In this document: one piece after another, positions 1-11,712 of the stretch
Layout: each line of letters begins with the position of its first letter
Numbering within the stretch: position 1 is the stretch's first letter
Source: Welwitschia mirabilis
Taxonomy: Eukaryota > Gnetophyta > Gnetopsida > Welwitschiales
Direction: 5' to 3'
Assembly: GCA_051453625.1 (NCBI GenBank)
Contig: JBOZIK010000001.1
Span: 14,681,907-14,726,308 of the forward strand
Length of the DNA stretch: 44,402 nucleotides
Translations under genes and position numbers: made by a program
Notes under the pieces: generated by a model
Seen by the model: only the letters and a program-made list of their open reading frames with translations
Told to the model about the DNA's origin: nothing
Database searches by the model: none

Positions 1-291
1 AAGTTACTTCACAAAAAGTTTCAGTCTAATCAACTTATCTTTTTATATAATACTAGAGTACATCTTTTAAATAAAAAGTTAACCTCTAAATGATTAGATC
101 CTTATCTTATAGAGAGAGTGCATTCTAATGGCTTTGTTGAGATTTCTAACTTAGAGACTAAGGATATTTAGAAAGTTAATAGATAAAGGTTAAAACTATA
201 TGAAAGACCTTCTGATGCAATCTTAAACATGGTAAAGGTACTTGTTTTGGAGGTTTCTCTTAATGAGGAGGATTTCCATCCTATCATTGTC
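1..291 (+). pseudogene. Ty3/gypsy integrase C-terminal fragment (decayed)
   Basis: Frame 1 from base 1 reads a chromodomain-less gypsy integrase tail. A segment like LIFLYNTRVHLLNKKLTS (bases 34-87) is followed by DPYLIERV and by ISNLETKDI, KVN and RLKLYE. This matches the family pattern in which the C-terminal SH3-like part of the integrase ends with a conserved K-V-N-x-Q-R-L-K-x-Y motif. Three stops interrupt the frame: TGA at 91 and TAG at 169 sit where tryptophan-like codons are expected, and TAA at 184 where glutamine is expected. The frame then stays open to a TAA at about 290. The catalytic DDE core would lie upstream, outside the window. It is a dead remnant, and its relation to the gypsy element at the other end of the window is unknown. 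Confidence 0.7.
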
Positions 292-1333
292 TAAATTCTT
301 TCTTAGCTTATTCCTTTTGTGGATGGTATGATGTCACCTAATCATCTTTTAAACTTGACTTATATGTTGCTTTATGAAGTTGTCATGACTACTATTCATA
401 CTTAGACATTTTACAGTGATAATATTGAATGCACCTAATCTTGAGACATTCCCTTATTTATGGACTATGAGGTCTTTGGTTGTCTAAAAGTGTTCTTTTC
501 TACCTTTTATCTCATTTATTTACCTTCATCTTTTTGAGTGTGAGATCATATGGGAATTATTTTTAAAAAAAGAGAGAGAGAAAAGAAAAAAGAAAAAAAA
601 CAATGATGATGATCAATTGTATTTATGCTTAAAGAAAAATACATGTTCACCATGACGTCCTATCACACAGGGGTAAATTTTTCTAAGAGGAATCTTTGAT
701 AGTATTGGTAGCTATGGGAACTCTATTAGGAGGTTAGTTAATGATGCTTCATAGGTCCTAACTTCTCTGACTATGGTTTTACTCTCCTAATCATGGAAAA
801 TTTGTAATAAACTTTAAAGCTATGAGATCAGTGATTTTCTTAGTGTTATTAAAGAAATTTCTTGTTTTCTAGACTCTTAGTATTTCCACATGATCATTTA
901 ACTTTTGAGGGTTTGGATGTGTTTTTGGTATGTGAGCAAACGTATTCATTTCTGAGTAGCTTTTGATCTTATCATTCATTGTTCTAAACACTTGAGTTTT
1001 TATATCATCATAATCATTACCCTTTGGGGTGGAAATTTATAGAGTTTATACACTTTATCAAGCATTTTTACTCAAACAGCTTTATAATGTCTTCCATCAG
1101 GGTTTGTTAGATTAGAATTTAGGATAAGTAAGTAATCTTCTTCATGTTACTTGTGTCCATTTTTGCTATGCTTTTATTTGGTTCTTTTAGTTTATTATTT
1201 CATAGTCATTTCCACATTTTCCCATTTTAACATAGGACCTTATCATTTACTATTTTTCTTATTGTTCATTCATGACATATCATTTTCATTTAGCATTAGA
1301 ATTAAATAGAAAATATTTTATGTTTCATAAATT
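292..1333. other. AT-rich non-coding stretch, probably gypsy 3' region/LTR remnant
   Basis: No protein match is seen. A purine-rich run at about 566-602 (AG repeats then A-rich) could be an old polypurine tract or simple low-complexity sequence. By position it may hold the 3' end and LTR of the gypsy element ending at 291, but no LTR partner is found in the window. Confidence 0.3.
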
Positions 1334-1503
1334 TTATGATATTCCTTATATCTTTTAGAGTTCTATGCNNNNNNNNNNNNNNNNNNNNNNNNNNNNNNNN
1401 NNNNNNNNNNNNNNNNNNNNNNNNNNNNNNNNNNNNNNNNNNNNNNNNNNNNNNNNNNNNNNNNNNNNTTATGATATTCCTTATATCTTTTAGAGTTCTA
1501 TGC
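1334..1503. repeat. Direct duplicate flanking 100-N gap (35 bp)
   Basis: Bases 1334-1368 and 1469-1503 are identical. The left copy ends at the gap and the right copy starts at it, so this is an unmerged contig overlap. Confidence 0.9.
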
Positions 1504-1581
1504 TTTATCTTATTCACTTTTTTAGTTTAGACACATTTATTTAGTCTTCATTGATAAGTTTTAGTCTAGTTAGTCTTTTTT

Positions 1582-1944
1582 CCTTTATCATAGTTTTTAT
1601 TTAATTTGATTGTTTTACTTCATCCTAATTTCTCATGCTTCTTTCTCATTCCCTCTTAGTTTGATCTCTCTGATAAATTTTGATACCTTCATGATCACAT
1701 CTGAGCCTTAGTTNNNNNNNNNNNNNNNNNNNNNNNNNNNNNNNNNNNNNNNNNNNNNNNNNNNNNNNNNNNNNNNNNNNNNNNNNNNNNNNNNNNNNNN
1801 NNNNNNNNNNNNNCTCTGTCATAGTTTTTATTTAATTTGATTTTTCTAGTTCATCCTAATTTCTCATGCTTCTTTCTCATTCCCTCTTATTTTGAGCTCT
1901 CTGATAAATTTTGATACCTTCATGATTACATCTGGGCCTTAGTT
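1582..1944. repeat. Direct duplicate flanking 100-N gap (about 130 bp)
   Basis: About 1582-1713 and 1814-1944 are near-identical with scattered substitutions (for example GATCACATCTGAG versus GATTACATCTGGG). Both abut the gap at 1714-1813. Confidence 0.9.
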
Positions 1945-1947
1945 TCT

Positions 1948-2407
1948 TAGCTAACATATTTATTTTTGCAAAAATTTTTTAACGTTCCATTATCTACCTA
2001 GTTATCTAGATGACACAGGTAGATGATAGTTTGATTTTTTTTGAGATTCATCTTAGGATTATTGTCTAGATGATGTGACTACATGATAAGTGATAAAACC
2101 ATAGATAAATCCTTTCTTACTCATTTTNNNNNNNNNNNNNNNNNNNNNNNNNNNNNNNNNNNNNNNNNNNNNNNNNNNNNNNNNNNNNNNNNNNNNNNNN
2201 NNNNNNNNNNNNNNNNNNNNNNNNNNNTATCTAACATATTTATTTGTGAAAAAAAATTTTAATGTTCCCTTATCTACCTATTTATCTAGATGACACAAGA
2301 AGATGACAGTTTGATTTTTTCTGAGAGTCATCTTAGGATTATTATCCAGATGATGCGACTGCATGATAAGTGATAAAACCATAGCTAAATCCTTTATTCC
2401 TTATTTT
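1948..2407. repeat. Direct duplicate flanking 100-N gap (about 180 bp)
   Basis: About 1948-2127 and 2228-2407 align throughout (shared stretches such as TTATCTAGATGACACA and GATAAGTGATAAAACCATAG) with several substitutions and small indels. Both abut the gap at 2128-2227. Confidence 0.88.
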
Positions 2408-3104
2408 TCTTCATTTTCTAATCATTTTGATCCATTTATTTAAGAGATGATGAGTTCCTAGTCCCTACCATTACATTGGATTTGATCCCAGCCAGATGTG
2501 CTTCCAGATTTTCTAGTTTTCTATAAATTTCTAAAAATGAAGTATATTTTTCTCTCCCCTATTTTTTTAATTATTTTTCTAATTTTTCAGCCTTTCAATG
2601 TATAGTTTTCACATATGTTGATCAATTTTTATGCTTTTCGATTTGGAACTTACAAATTTGATTTTCACCATGTATTTTAAAAGTTATGATCAATTATGGA
2701 TTTTATGAGAAAACTTTTTTATCTTTCACACTCAATTTCTTACAAATTGTAGGTCAAAACATAGTGGTCCTATAGGTAAATTAATTAGTTCAACATGTTC
2801 TATGACTTTATCAATTAGTTTTTTTGTTTAAACACTTTAAATTTTTACCTTATGTGGGGCGAATTAAAAAACTGTTTTTTCATTTTGTGTGCATTTTGTA
2901 ATTTTATTCTCATGACTAGGTAAAACGAGATATATTGATACCTTTAAAGGAGAGCAGTACATATTTTCTTCATTTTCTACATTTTTAATCAATTTTTTGA
3001 TCACTTTTGAGCATCCATGTAACATATTTAGCTTGTCCATCCAGTCTTACAATAACATTTTTACATATTTTTGACTAATTAGACCTTATATGCATAGAGA
3101 TAAA
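2408..3104. other. AT-rich stretch without recognisable features
   Basis: I see no coding similarity, RNA gene or repeat boundary. It may be the untranslated leader or LTR of whatever element carried the coding-like stretch that follows, but nothing shows this directly. Confidence 0.3.
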
Positions 3105-3990
3105 TAGGCTAAGGCTGAGGCCAAAGCTATAGAGTAATAGATGGACCCTTTAGTGCCATCATAGGTTGAGCATCTAGAGCCTTTGCATCCCCCACCTTGA
3201 CATGGATGATCACTTACTATTTAGATAGACACTATCTGTATCAAGCATCATTTTAGATATTTCATGAGTAGATTAGAGCCAAAGGTTGATTAGAGGCTCT
3301 TATATCTTTAGTTCAAATGGATTCTGAATGCATATAGAAGTTATTATATGTTTAAGATTAGGAAATTCTATGACACCATTCATATCAAGCAATGGCTAGC
3401 CTGTTGTGGTCACCTCATTAATATGATTGTAGCCTCTAGTTCAAGACCATGAAATAGCTATACTCCTAAGCCATATTGCAATAGTTATAGACTTAGGTGG
3501 TGTTGGAATCCTACACATTCATTTAACTAGAGGTATAGAGGAGTAATACACATATAGTATAGCACTTAACATCCCAGCAGATTTGATGCTCGATAGATGA
3601 GGAGTATATGTTATTTAGTTGACCCCCACATATAGAGTTTTACACAGAGGGCTGATTCATAACATCAGCACATTATTTCATAATAGCCATGTAATGGTTA
3701 CCCATTTACAAATTTTGATAGCTTTCAAATAGAAAAATCATATGAATTTATCTACATTCATATGGGAGAGACTCAATTCAATAGTTGATGCATGGTAGTT
3801 ACAGACTTTAGGGTACCCATACCTCCTCTCAGCTTTATTTTAATGATTTGGGATATCATAGCCAATGGGTAAGTAGTACCTTTTATACATTTAGACTTCA
3901 GCTCACTATTTTCAGGACATGAACATATAGATACAAGAAGAGGCAAAGAGACCTTAGGTATAGAGACCTATAGTTGGAGTTATACTATAG
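3105..3990 (+). pseudogene. Unidentified decayed coding-like stretch
   Basis: From about 3105 to 3560 one + frame is interrupted almost only by TAG and TGA. It reads sensible stretches such as AKAEAKAIE, MDPLVPS, VEHLEPLHPPP and FKWILNAYRSYYMFKIRKFY. After about 3570 the readable frame shifts and the text becomes less protein-like. The start is rich in Ala, Glu, Pro and His. The composition, and the coiled coil that follows at 3994, resemble N-terminal gag-type proteins of plant LTR retrotransposons, but I do not recognise the family. It could also be a captured host gene. No methionine start can be defended. No function is assigned. Confidence 0.35.
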
Positions 3991-3993
3991 TAG

Positions 3994-4395
3994 ATTCAGG
4001 GCCTTTTAGCAAAGATCACTAAGACCATCAACGGTTTCATTGATCATGGTATCTAGACATTAGATTAGAGGATTTAGAAATTAGATTAGAGGGTCCAGAT
4101 ATTAGAGCAGAGGATCAAGATAGTTAAGGGGAAATTCTAGCACTCTAAGAAGTAAATAATTAACATATGTCAGCGCGTTATATTCATACAGCAAGTGTGA
4201 TAGTTGATCTTCCAAGGGTAGTCCGTGTTCAAGGAGATGAGATAGTTTGCTCCATTTCTATTTCATTGGACCTCTATTTTCTTTCTAACCCTAAGCATCC
4301 TCCATCTTCTCCCCCTACACTTAATCTCATTAAACATATGGAGTTTATTATGAGACATTGAGGGAAGTGATTTTTGTCATATTTTATCTTTTCCT
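3994..4395 (+). pseudogene. Decayed coiled-coil segment with C-terminal tail
   Basis: One + frame reads a heptad-like pattern in which units of about 21 bases encode T/K-L-D-stop-R-I/V, with TAG where glutamine would fit (for example bases 4054-4130). It appears again at 4489-4630, where the frame is clearer (IQALLAKTTKIIKG, then repeats of LD and RI separated by TAG). A second frame at 4167-4361 is open for 64 codons and contains the NPKHPPSSPPT stretch. A coiled coil followed by a short Pro/Ser-rich tail would suit a gag-like protein with self-association. This continues the unidentified stretch at 3105-3990. The copy at 4489-4944 is probably the same locus counted twice. Confidence 0.4.
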
Positions 4396-4428
4396 TTATA
4401 CATTTTTGTACTTAAAACTCATGATTTT

Positions 4429-4455
4429 ATATATATATATATATATACACACACA
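4429..4455. repeat. (TA)n(AC)n microsatellite
   Basis: A TA run is followed by ACACACACA. The second copy of this locus near 4923-4931 has only ATATATAC, so the tract length differs between the two assembled copies. Confidence 0.9.
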
Positions 4456-4944
4456 TCATTATTTTGNNNNNNNNNNNNNNNNNNNNNNATTCAGGCCCTC
4501 TTAGCAAAGACCACTAAAATCATTAAGGGCGTTTTTGATCATGCTATCTAGACATTAGATTAGAGGATCTAGAAATTAGATTATAGGATTTAGATATTAT
4601 AGTAGAGGATCAAGATAGTTAATGGTAAATTCTAGCACTATGAGAAGTAAATAGTTGATATATATCAACATGTTATATCCATACAGCAAAGTGTGACAGT
4701 TGATCTTTCAGGGGTAGTTCGTATTCAAGTAGATGAGATAGTTTGCTTCATTTCTATATCATTAGACCTTTATTTTCTTTCTAACCCTAAGCATCCTCCA
4801 TCTTCTCCCCCTACACTTGATCCTACTGCACATATGGAGTTTATTATGAGACATTAAGGGAAGTGATTTTTGTCATATTTTATCTTCCCCTTTATACATT
4901 TTTGTACTTAAAACTCATGATTAGATATATACATCATTATTTTG

Positions 4945-6889
4945 AGTATTCAACATGATCTACTTTATCTGATTTTCATGCTTATCTTTATTTTTACATT
5001 TTATGATGAGGATTTCTTATATTATAATATTTTTATTTTATTACTTTATATTTTAGAGAGGGGCTTTTAATTATGAGTTTATTTATTAATTAGGTTTATA
5101 TTTTTCAATAATAATTTTTGAGCTTGTCATCCCTCGATCATCTGAATGAAGACCCAGAGATGATATGGCTAGTAACTCGATTAAGTGAAATGTTCAGTTT
5201 TCTAATTTTTAATAATTTAATCTATATCTGTAATATTTTTGAAATTTTTTTAAAATAATTTTTTAACAGCTTAGTTTTTTTGGATAAGTTGGTTTGCAAT
5301 AATGGTTCACCACCTGGGTTGTTAGGGACTGATAAGGCTAAGTTGGGGACTATATTATGATGCCATCTTGCGTGTATTTAATAGGATAATTTAAGTAGTT
5401 TTATAGGATATTAGATAGGATTATGTTAGATTGGTATGATAATGGAGAACTGAGATGAAAGATACAAAACATGCATTCTTCATGATCTGTTGTAGCATTT
5501 AAAGTAGTTTACAATATTTTCTATTTTAAAGTAAACTTTTTGCAAATATTAAAGTTGATGCATTACATGAATACTTGTGAAAAGCCTATTGTTCACCACA
5601 TCATTTGAATGATTGTATAGATAATAGAATAATTAAACCAACCAGGATGCTGACTAGAATAAATTTGGCAGATGACATGGAATTCTTATGAGGTGGCATC
5701 ATTCCCTTTATCATCCAGATGACCATCAGGACAACATTTATTATAATGCTTCACTAAACTTGGTGCACAAACTTTAACCAACTTTTACCATTTATCTTTG
5801 TGTTTCTTATGTAGTTGTTAAGGATTGTTCTTACACTTGTTTGTCTTATTTGTTTATTTATGAGTCTATTTGTCAATAAGTAATAGCTTAATTTCAACTT
5901 TATCTTATCTTTGCTTGCACAGGAAATTCTCATTATAGGCAATCGAAGGGCTAAATATCCATCCATTATAGTTGCAGAAAGACATCTTTCTTAGTATTGG
6001 ATTGTGCTTCCTCCATTGAGGTACAGCTACTTTGTAACATGGATGTTGGTTCAAAACTAATTAAAGAACTCTTTTCTATTTTCCTATGCTTATTGTGTTA
6101 CTTGTCCATTATAGTTTATGTTTCTTATAATTCCATAATAGCTTCTTCAGTGATATAGATGATGAAGGCAACCTTTTCTACATTACATTCTATATATACT
6201 ATTAAAATATGTAAGTGTTTCTTATTAAAATTAATTTACTTTCTTCTATTCTAGGCCTTCAATGAATTACAACATTCAAGTCCATTCCTATCTATATTAG
6301 TATGTTATGTTGTGCAAAATCTATATCTTTTTGTGAATGATAGGATCTTCTTAGGAGCATAACATTTACACATTTATGCACTGTAATAATTCACTCATTT
6401 ATTCATTAGTTTTATAGTTAAATCCTTTGATACATTTTTCATTTTTCATCTCCATCACTTATTTTACTTTATCATCATTTCATGATAAATAATATCATAA
6501 GGCATAAACTATTTTTATGAATCAACTTTTCACTTAAAATGTTTTAGAAATAAATAAAAATAATCATCTGATATTGGTTAGTTTTTCCTTTACATAGCTT
6601 ATTTGCATTGCTTTCAATAAAAAGACTCATTAAGCATTTTCTAAGGTTATGTTCTCAAAGTGATATTAACCATTTTCATCATAAAACTTTAAGGACAAGA
6701 TTTAGTTTTGGTTAAGGGGTATGGCATCTAATTTTCACATCATTTTTCATAGAATTTATAAAATTTTAATGCCTTAATTTTAGAGAGTTAGTGATAAATT
6801 TTTCAAATATATATCATGTTTATACTTGAGAATTTTGCCTTAGATAATTCTTTCATGGTTAAACATTTTTGTTATTAATCTTTTGCTAA
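4945..6889. other. AT-rich non-coding stretch
   Basis: No protein match or RNA gene is found. The 70-codon open frame on the minus strand at 5754-5966 shows no motif or compositional sign of coding and is treated as chance. Confidence 0.35.
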
Positions 6890-7230
6890 GAGTCTAGTAA
6901 AAGTCTAGTTGTGAGATGTGTTAACATGTAAAAACTCACATTTGGATCAATTTAATTAACTAATTTATCTTAATGAAAGATATTAATATATCTTATTTAA
7001 CATAAATCATCTTTTCTATTTACTTTTTCATAATAATTTTGGACTTATCATCTTTCCATGACATTTTTAAGATATTTATTTTACTTTGAAGAACATACTT
7101 TAAAATGATGAACATCCAACTCAAAATGTTAGTGCCTCCATTCAGATCATTTAGCACCATCGATTCTTCTATGAAGAATGCTTTCAAACTTATGTTTCTG
7201 ACTTATTATAAAAATGTAAGTGAAATTCAA
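6890..7230 (+). repeat. Diverged copy of the LTR-like sequence found at 9.4-10.8 kb
   Basis: Aligns with 9420-9740 and 10500-10830 at roughly 65-70% by eye. Shared landmarks in the same order are AAAAGTCTA, GTGTTRACATG, ACTTTGAAGAACATAC and a final ATCATTTAGCACCATCGAT-like block. It lies upstream of the copia RNase H at 8.5 kb, with the better copies downstream, so it could be the 5' LTR of a heavily deleted + copia element. No primer-binding site was found after it. Confidence 0.35.
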
Positions 7231-8504
7231 TTATGGGATTGATCAAATTTTAAATTAAAAGTAACTTATTTCTTGATCAACTGAAGGTGGTGATGCTAGT
7301 AACATGTAGTAGTGACATGATATTACTAAATAGGATAACAGTTGATACGCATGACTAAGATAGTAATTGAAAAAAGTAGCAATGTTCAAAAGCCAAGTGT
7401 TAAGATCATCCTTGTAATTTCTACCTAATGAAAGATAACAGATTCCTTACCTAATGCTACATATCATATTGTATAATTGGTTATCTAATGCTATAAGTCA
7501 GAGGATTCTAATAATCCTTCACTCCATCTTTTCCTATAAAAAAGCCTTGATTATTCTATTATAACATCTTTTATTTTATTAAAAAATAGAAACTTTGAAG
7601 TTTCAACTTATGATGGCCTTCTAAGTACTTGCTTTGGGAGGTGAGCTTACTTTAAGGATAACTTGAGAAGTCCTTTCATCTTCCTTCTTTCTTTGATGTA
7701 ATGTGCTTTTGTTAATGTAATCCACCATTGTCGTTTCTTTTTATTATTAGTGAAAAATCNNNNNNNNNNNNNNNNNNNNNNNNNNNNNNNNNNNNNNNNN
7801 NNNNNNNNNNNNNNNNNNNNNNNNNNNNNNNNNNNNNNNNNNNNNNNNNNNNNNNNNNNTTTGGGAAGTAAGATTACTTTAAGGATAACTTGAGAAGTCC
7901 TTTCATCTTCCTCCTTCCTTTGATGTAATGTGCTTTTGTTAATGTAATACACCATCATCGTTTCTTTTTATTGTTAGTGAAAAATCACTTTGTACTTTCA
8001 ATGCTTATGTAATAACTTTACTTTTAATTTTTATCATTATTTGAGTAAATTTTATAATCACCTTGTCTAAGTATTATTTAACTTAATGTATTTTGAATAC
8101 CTAGGTTCTTACTTCCCATTCTTGTTTTAAAGTTGTGAAGGATCAAGTGGCTCTTGAGTTCATGAACTTTTATGTGGTGAATGAAATTATGTCATCATGA
8201 TCTAAGCCATTATTAGCTAACAGTTTGAAATGGGTTATAGAAAAAAGTACAATGTATCATTGGAGTGAAGGATTACTAATGGATAAGTTAGGTGAAATCT
8301 TGAAATTTTTTTGCTTTTCTACCTTTTTAATGAAGTTTTAAAATGACACTTTCAACTTATTTTATTTTTTCTTTCTTAAATTATAATTTGTAATTAAGTA
8401 AGAGTTGTAAAACTTTCAAAAACCTAATCTAATACTGAGTGTTAACTTAGTTTAAAACTAGTTCATTGTACTCAATAAACAAGTACTCAAAGAACTTCTA
8501 CCTT
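7231..8504. other. Non-coding stretch upstream of the copia RNase H fragment
   Basis: If the LTR assignment at 6890 is right, this would be the deleted internal region of that element. I find no gag, integrase or reverse transcriptase motif. It includes the duplicate at 7633-7986. Confidence 0.3.
7633..7986. repeat. Direct duplicate flanking 100-N gap (127 bp)
   Basis: 7633-7759 and 7860-7986 match closely (both start TTTGGGA and end TTAGTGAAAAATC) and abut the gap. Confidence 0.9.
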
Positions 8505-8962
8505 GATCTAGTTAGTTATTGTGATGTAGAATACATAGGTTATAGGGATGATAGGAGGATCACCAATGGAAATTACTTCTTTATTGGGGAATGCTTAGTA
8601 TGTTAAATTAGCAAAACGTAAATTTCAATTACTCTCTTAACAGTTAAAATGGAGTAAAATTCTATAGTTCTTAGAGACTTTAGATAAAGCAAACCTTAAA
8701 GGAATTCAGGTCAACCATGGAGAATAGTCTTATTTATTATGTAATAAGAGTACCATAAACATTTCAAAGAACTAATCCTATTGAGATTAGACATAACTTC
8801 CTTAGAAAGCATGTATAAAACAAACATATCATGTTGGAATATGTTAACACTGATGAGTAATTTACTGATGTTTTTATCAAATCATTAAGTGAAAAATGGT
8901 TTATCAGATGATGCTAAACTTGAGCATTGAGCCTTCTCCAACTAGGTAAGTTAATAGGTAAC
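8505..8962 (+). pseudogene. Ty1/copia RNase H fragment (decayed)
   Basis: Bases 8517-8610 read YCDVEYIGYRDDRRITNGNY and FFIGECLV. This corresponds to the start of copia RNase H, where the family has Y-x-D-A-D-W-A-G followed by D-R-x-S-T-S-G. Here the D-A-D-W core has become D-V-E-Y, so the acidic catalytic site is altered. After a broken middle, bases 8774-8815 read NPIEIRHNFLRKHV. Later come T-D-E, a degenerate F-T-D-V-F-I-K-S-L near 8865-8895, and LLQLGKLIGN, which is the usual C-terminal end of copia pol (T-D-E-Q-L-A-D-I-F-T-K-P-L). Several stops are TAG or TAA. No reverse transcriptase lies upstream on this strand. The last 190 bases recur at 9863-10049 through the contig-overlap duplication. 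Confidence 0.75.
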
Positions 8963-10850
8963 CTTTCTCAAATATCAACTTAACATCTTAATTATTAATA
9001 TTTTATTAGTTGACATATTAGCTATATCTTAGGTAAATATACCATGTACATGTTATTTTATTATTTTTGAAGATAGGGTAGTCTAATATTGATGTTAGTT
9101 GTAGAAGATCTTGAAATTTCTATTTTATAGAAAATACATCTTTGAAGTTGTGAATATATAAATTAAAGATTACCCTAAGACTATAGATGTCTTTGGTTAT
9201 GTAGATATCGTTGGAGATTATATACCATTTTATTGGTTTTATTTGTTTCTAAAATAGATGTCTTTATTTTTGTAGACATCTTTATCATGCTTGGTTAACT
9301 GTTAAATTTTTTATCAGAAGATGTTTTTGAGTTTTGTAAACACCTAATTTTATTTTTTTAGACATATTTTATATGATAGGTATCTTTAACATAATGCCTT
9401 AAAAATTAAAAATGCACCAAAAGTCTATTTAAATGATGTGTTGACATGTAAAAATTAGCATTTAAACTAAGTATGTTTGATTAATTTAGCTTAAGTAAAG
9501 ACATTTAAAATAGCTATTTTACCATAAAACTGTGTCTTCTACCATTTTATACATGATTTATAAAATTATGCACTCTTCTATGACACTTTTATATTATTTA
9601 CTACATTTTGAAGAATACTAAAATATGAAATTCATCTAGCAGAATACATTGGCATTACCATCTAGCTCATCAATATTGTCAGTTCTTTGGAGTAAAATAG
9701 TTTAAAAGTTATGTTCTAAACATTACTAATAGAATATGATATATCTAGTCTAGTATTGATTGNNNNNNNNNNNNNNNNNNNNNNNNNNNNNNNNNNNNNN
9801 NNNNNNNNNNNNNNNNNNNNNNNNNNNNNNNNNNNNNNNNNNNNNNNNNNNNNNNNNNNNNNTCCTATTGAGATTAGACATAACTGTCTTAGAAAGCATG
9901 TATAAAACAAACATATCATGTTCAAATATGTTAACACTGATGAGTAATTTACTAATGTTTTTATTAAACCATTGAGTGCAAAATGGTTTATCAGACAATG
10001 CTAAACTTGAGTATTGAGCCTTCTCCAAATGGGTAAGTTAATAGGTAACCTTTCTCAAATATCAACATAACATCTTAATTATTAATATTTGATTAGTTAA
10101 CGTATTAGCTAGATCTTAGGTAAATATACCATGTACATGTTATTTTATCATTTTTGAAGATAGGGTAGTCTAATATTGATGTTAGTTATAGAAGACCTTG
10201 AAATTTATATTTTATAGAAGATACATCTTTGAAGTTGTGAATTTATAAATTGAAGATTACCTTAAGACTATAGATGTCTTTGGTTATATAGATATTATTG
10301 GAGATTAGATATCATTTTACTGGTTTTATTTGTTTCTAAAATAGATGTCTTTATTTTTATAGACATCTTTGTCGTGCTTGGTTAACTATTAAAGTTTTTA
10401 TTAGAAGATGTTTTTGAGTTTTGTAAACATCTACTTTTATTATTTTAGATATATTTTATATGATAGGTATCTTTAACATAGTGCCTTAAAAATTAAAAAT
10501 GCACCAAAAGTCTATTTAGGTGGTGTGTTGACATGTGAAAATTAACATTTAAACTAAGTATGTTTGATTAATTTAGCTTAAGTAAAGACATTTAAAATAG
10601 ATGTTTTATTATAAAATTGTATCTTCTACCATTTTATACATGATTTATAAAATTATTCACTTTTCTATGAGAATTTTATATTATTTACTACAATTTGAAG
10701 ACATACTAAAATATGAAATTCATCTAGCAAAACACATTGGCATTACCATCTAGCTCATCGATGTTGTTAGTTATTTGGAGTAAAATAGTTTAAAAGTTAT
10801 GTTCTAAACATTACTAATAGAATATGATATATCTAGTCTAGTATTGATTG
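8776..10850. repeat. Direct duplicate flanking 100-N gap (0.99 kb)
   Basis: 8776-9762 and 9863-10850 align end to end (both start TCCTATTGAGATTAGACATAAC and finish GTCTAGTATTGATTG) with scattered substitutions. The left copy stops at the gap and the right copy begins at it. Only one copy should be counted as real until checked. Confidence 0.92.
9170..10803 (+). repeat. LTR-like segment with repeated AGATGTCT/AGACATCT palindrome halves
   Basis: Follows the copia RNase H end directly, where a 3' LTR is expected. It contains AGATGTCT at 9185 and 9256 facing AGACATCT at 9274, and the same set at 10272, 10343 and 10361 in the second assembled copy. Related sequence lies at 6890-7230 and 19730-20300. 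The right limit is near 10803, where minus-strand copia reverse transcriptase coding begins. LTR ends (TG...CA) could not be fixed. Confidence 0.4.
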
Positions 10851-11712
10851 CATAAATTAGAAAACTTACTATTCTTCTATCTTCAATTTCATTTCCAAGT
10901 TCTGAATATTCGATAGCAGATATCTTAACATTTTTTTCTAAATGTATTACATTTTTTTTTTCTGCATTTTCTAGTTCAAATTTCTAGATTACATCTCCGA
11001 TGTATTCTTTTATGTTAAGAATATTCCATTCTTTTACTAAATGAATTGTATAATTAAGTAGAATCTAATTAATCCAAGATTAAAAATCTTGAATTCCTTA
11101 CTTAACACAAATATTATTCTTTTGCATCTTCTTCATCACTTTTGCTTATTAGCATATCATCTACATATATTAGTATATGTATAGGTTTATACCTATTATA
11201 TTTTATGAATAATATGGCATCCACATTGCAATAAATACATAATAAAAATCCAATAGAACTTAAATAATTTTCAATCTTAATGTACCATGTCATTAGTACT
11301 TATTTTTGCTCATATAGAGGCTTGATCAATCTATACATTTTATGTTCTTTATCTTTTTCTTAAATCCTTGTGATTGCATTATGTAAATTTTATCTTTTGA
11401 AACTCCATTGAGAATGAAATCATTATTTTCAATTGATTAATCTTCCATCTTCTTTATGTTTTTAAGACAATCATTATTTTAATGGTAGCTAAATTTGCTA
11501 TTAATAAAAAGAAGTCCTTGTAATCAAGTCCTTTCTTCTGTTGTATGCCTACAGCAATAAACTAAGATTTATGTTACTCAAGGACATTATCTTCATTATA
11601 TTTATTATAGAAAATCCATTTATTAGATAATATTATATGCCCTAATAGAAGATCTACCAACTCTAAGATACCATTTTCAATAAGATTATTATATTCTTCT
11701 TGCATGACTTTT
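10804..11712 (-). pseudogene. Copia reverse transcriptase (RVT_2) remnant
   Basis: From 11712 leftwards the minus frame reads KVMQEEYNNLIENGILELVD, then NKWIFYNKYNED and KKGLDYKDFF. These match the start of the copia polymerase domain (family pattern E-x-W-E-L-V, K-W-V-F-K-x-K, D-Y-x-E-T-F-S-P-V). DKIYIMQSQGFKK lies at 11394-11356, and the catalytic box is ILIYVDDMLISK at about 11180-11144 (YVDDM at 11167-11153). Further left, ELENAEKKNVIHLEKNVK and LIYAINTRLDISYSISNV (10860-10804) match the post-catalytic region (family: S-L-M-Y-A-x-x-x-T-R-P-D-I). About 80 bases between the Q-G-F and YVDD motifs appear lost. The first catalytic aspartate region is out of frame and seems replaced. The last motif recurs at 9716-9762 by assembly duplication. 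Confidence 0.82.

Larger units (their letters stand above)
3994..4944. repeat. Direct duplicate flanking 22-N gap (about 460 bp)
   Basis: 3994-4466 and 4489-4944 align along their whole length at roughly 90% by eye. Both begin ATTCAGG and end CATCATTATTTTG, and they abut the gap at 4467-4488. The left copy is longer because of an expanded TA/AC run. Confidence 0.9.
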
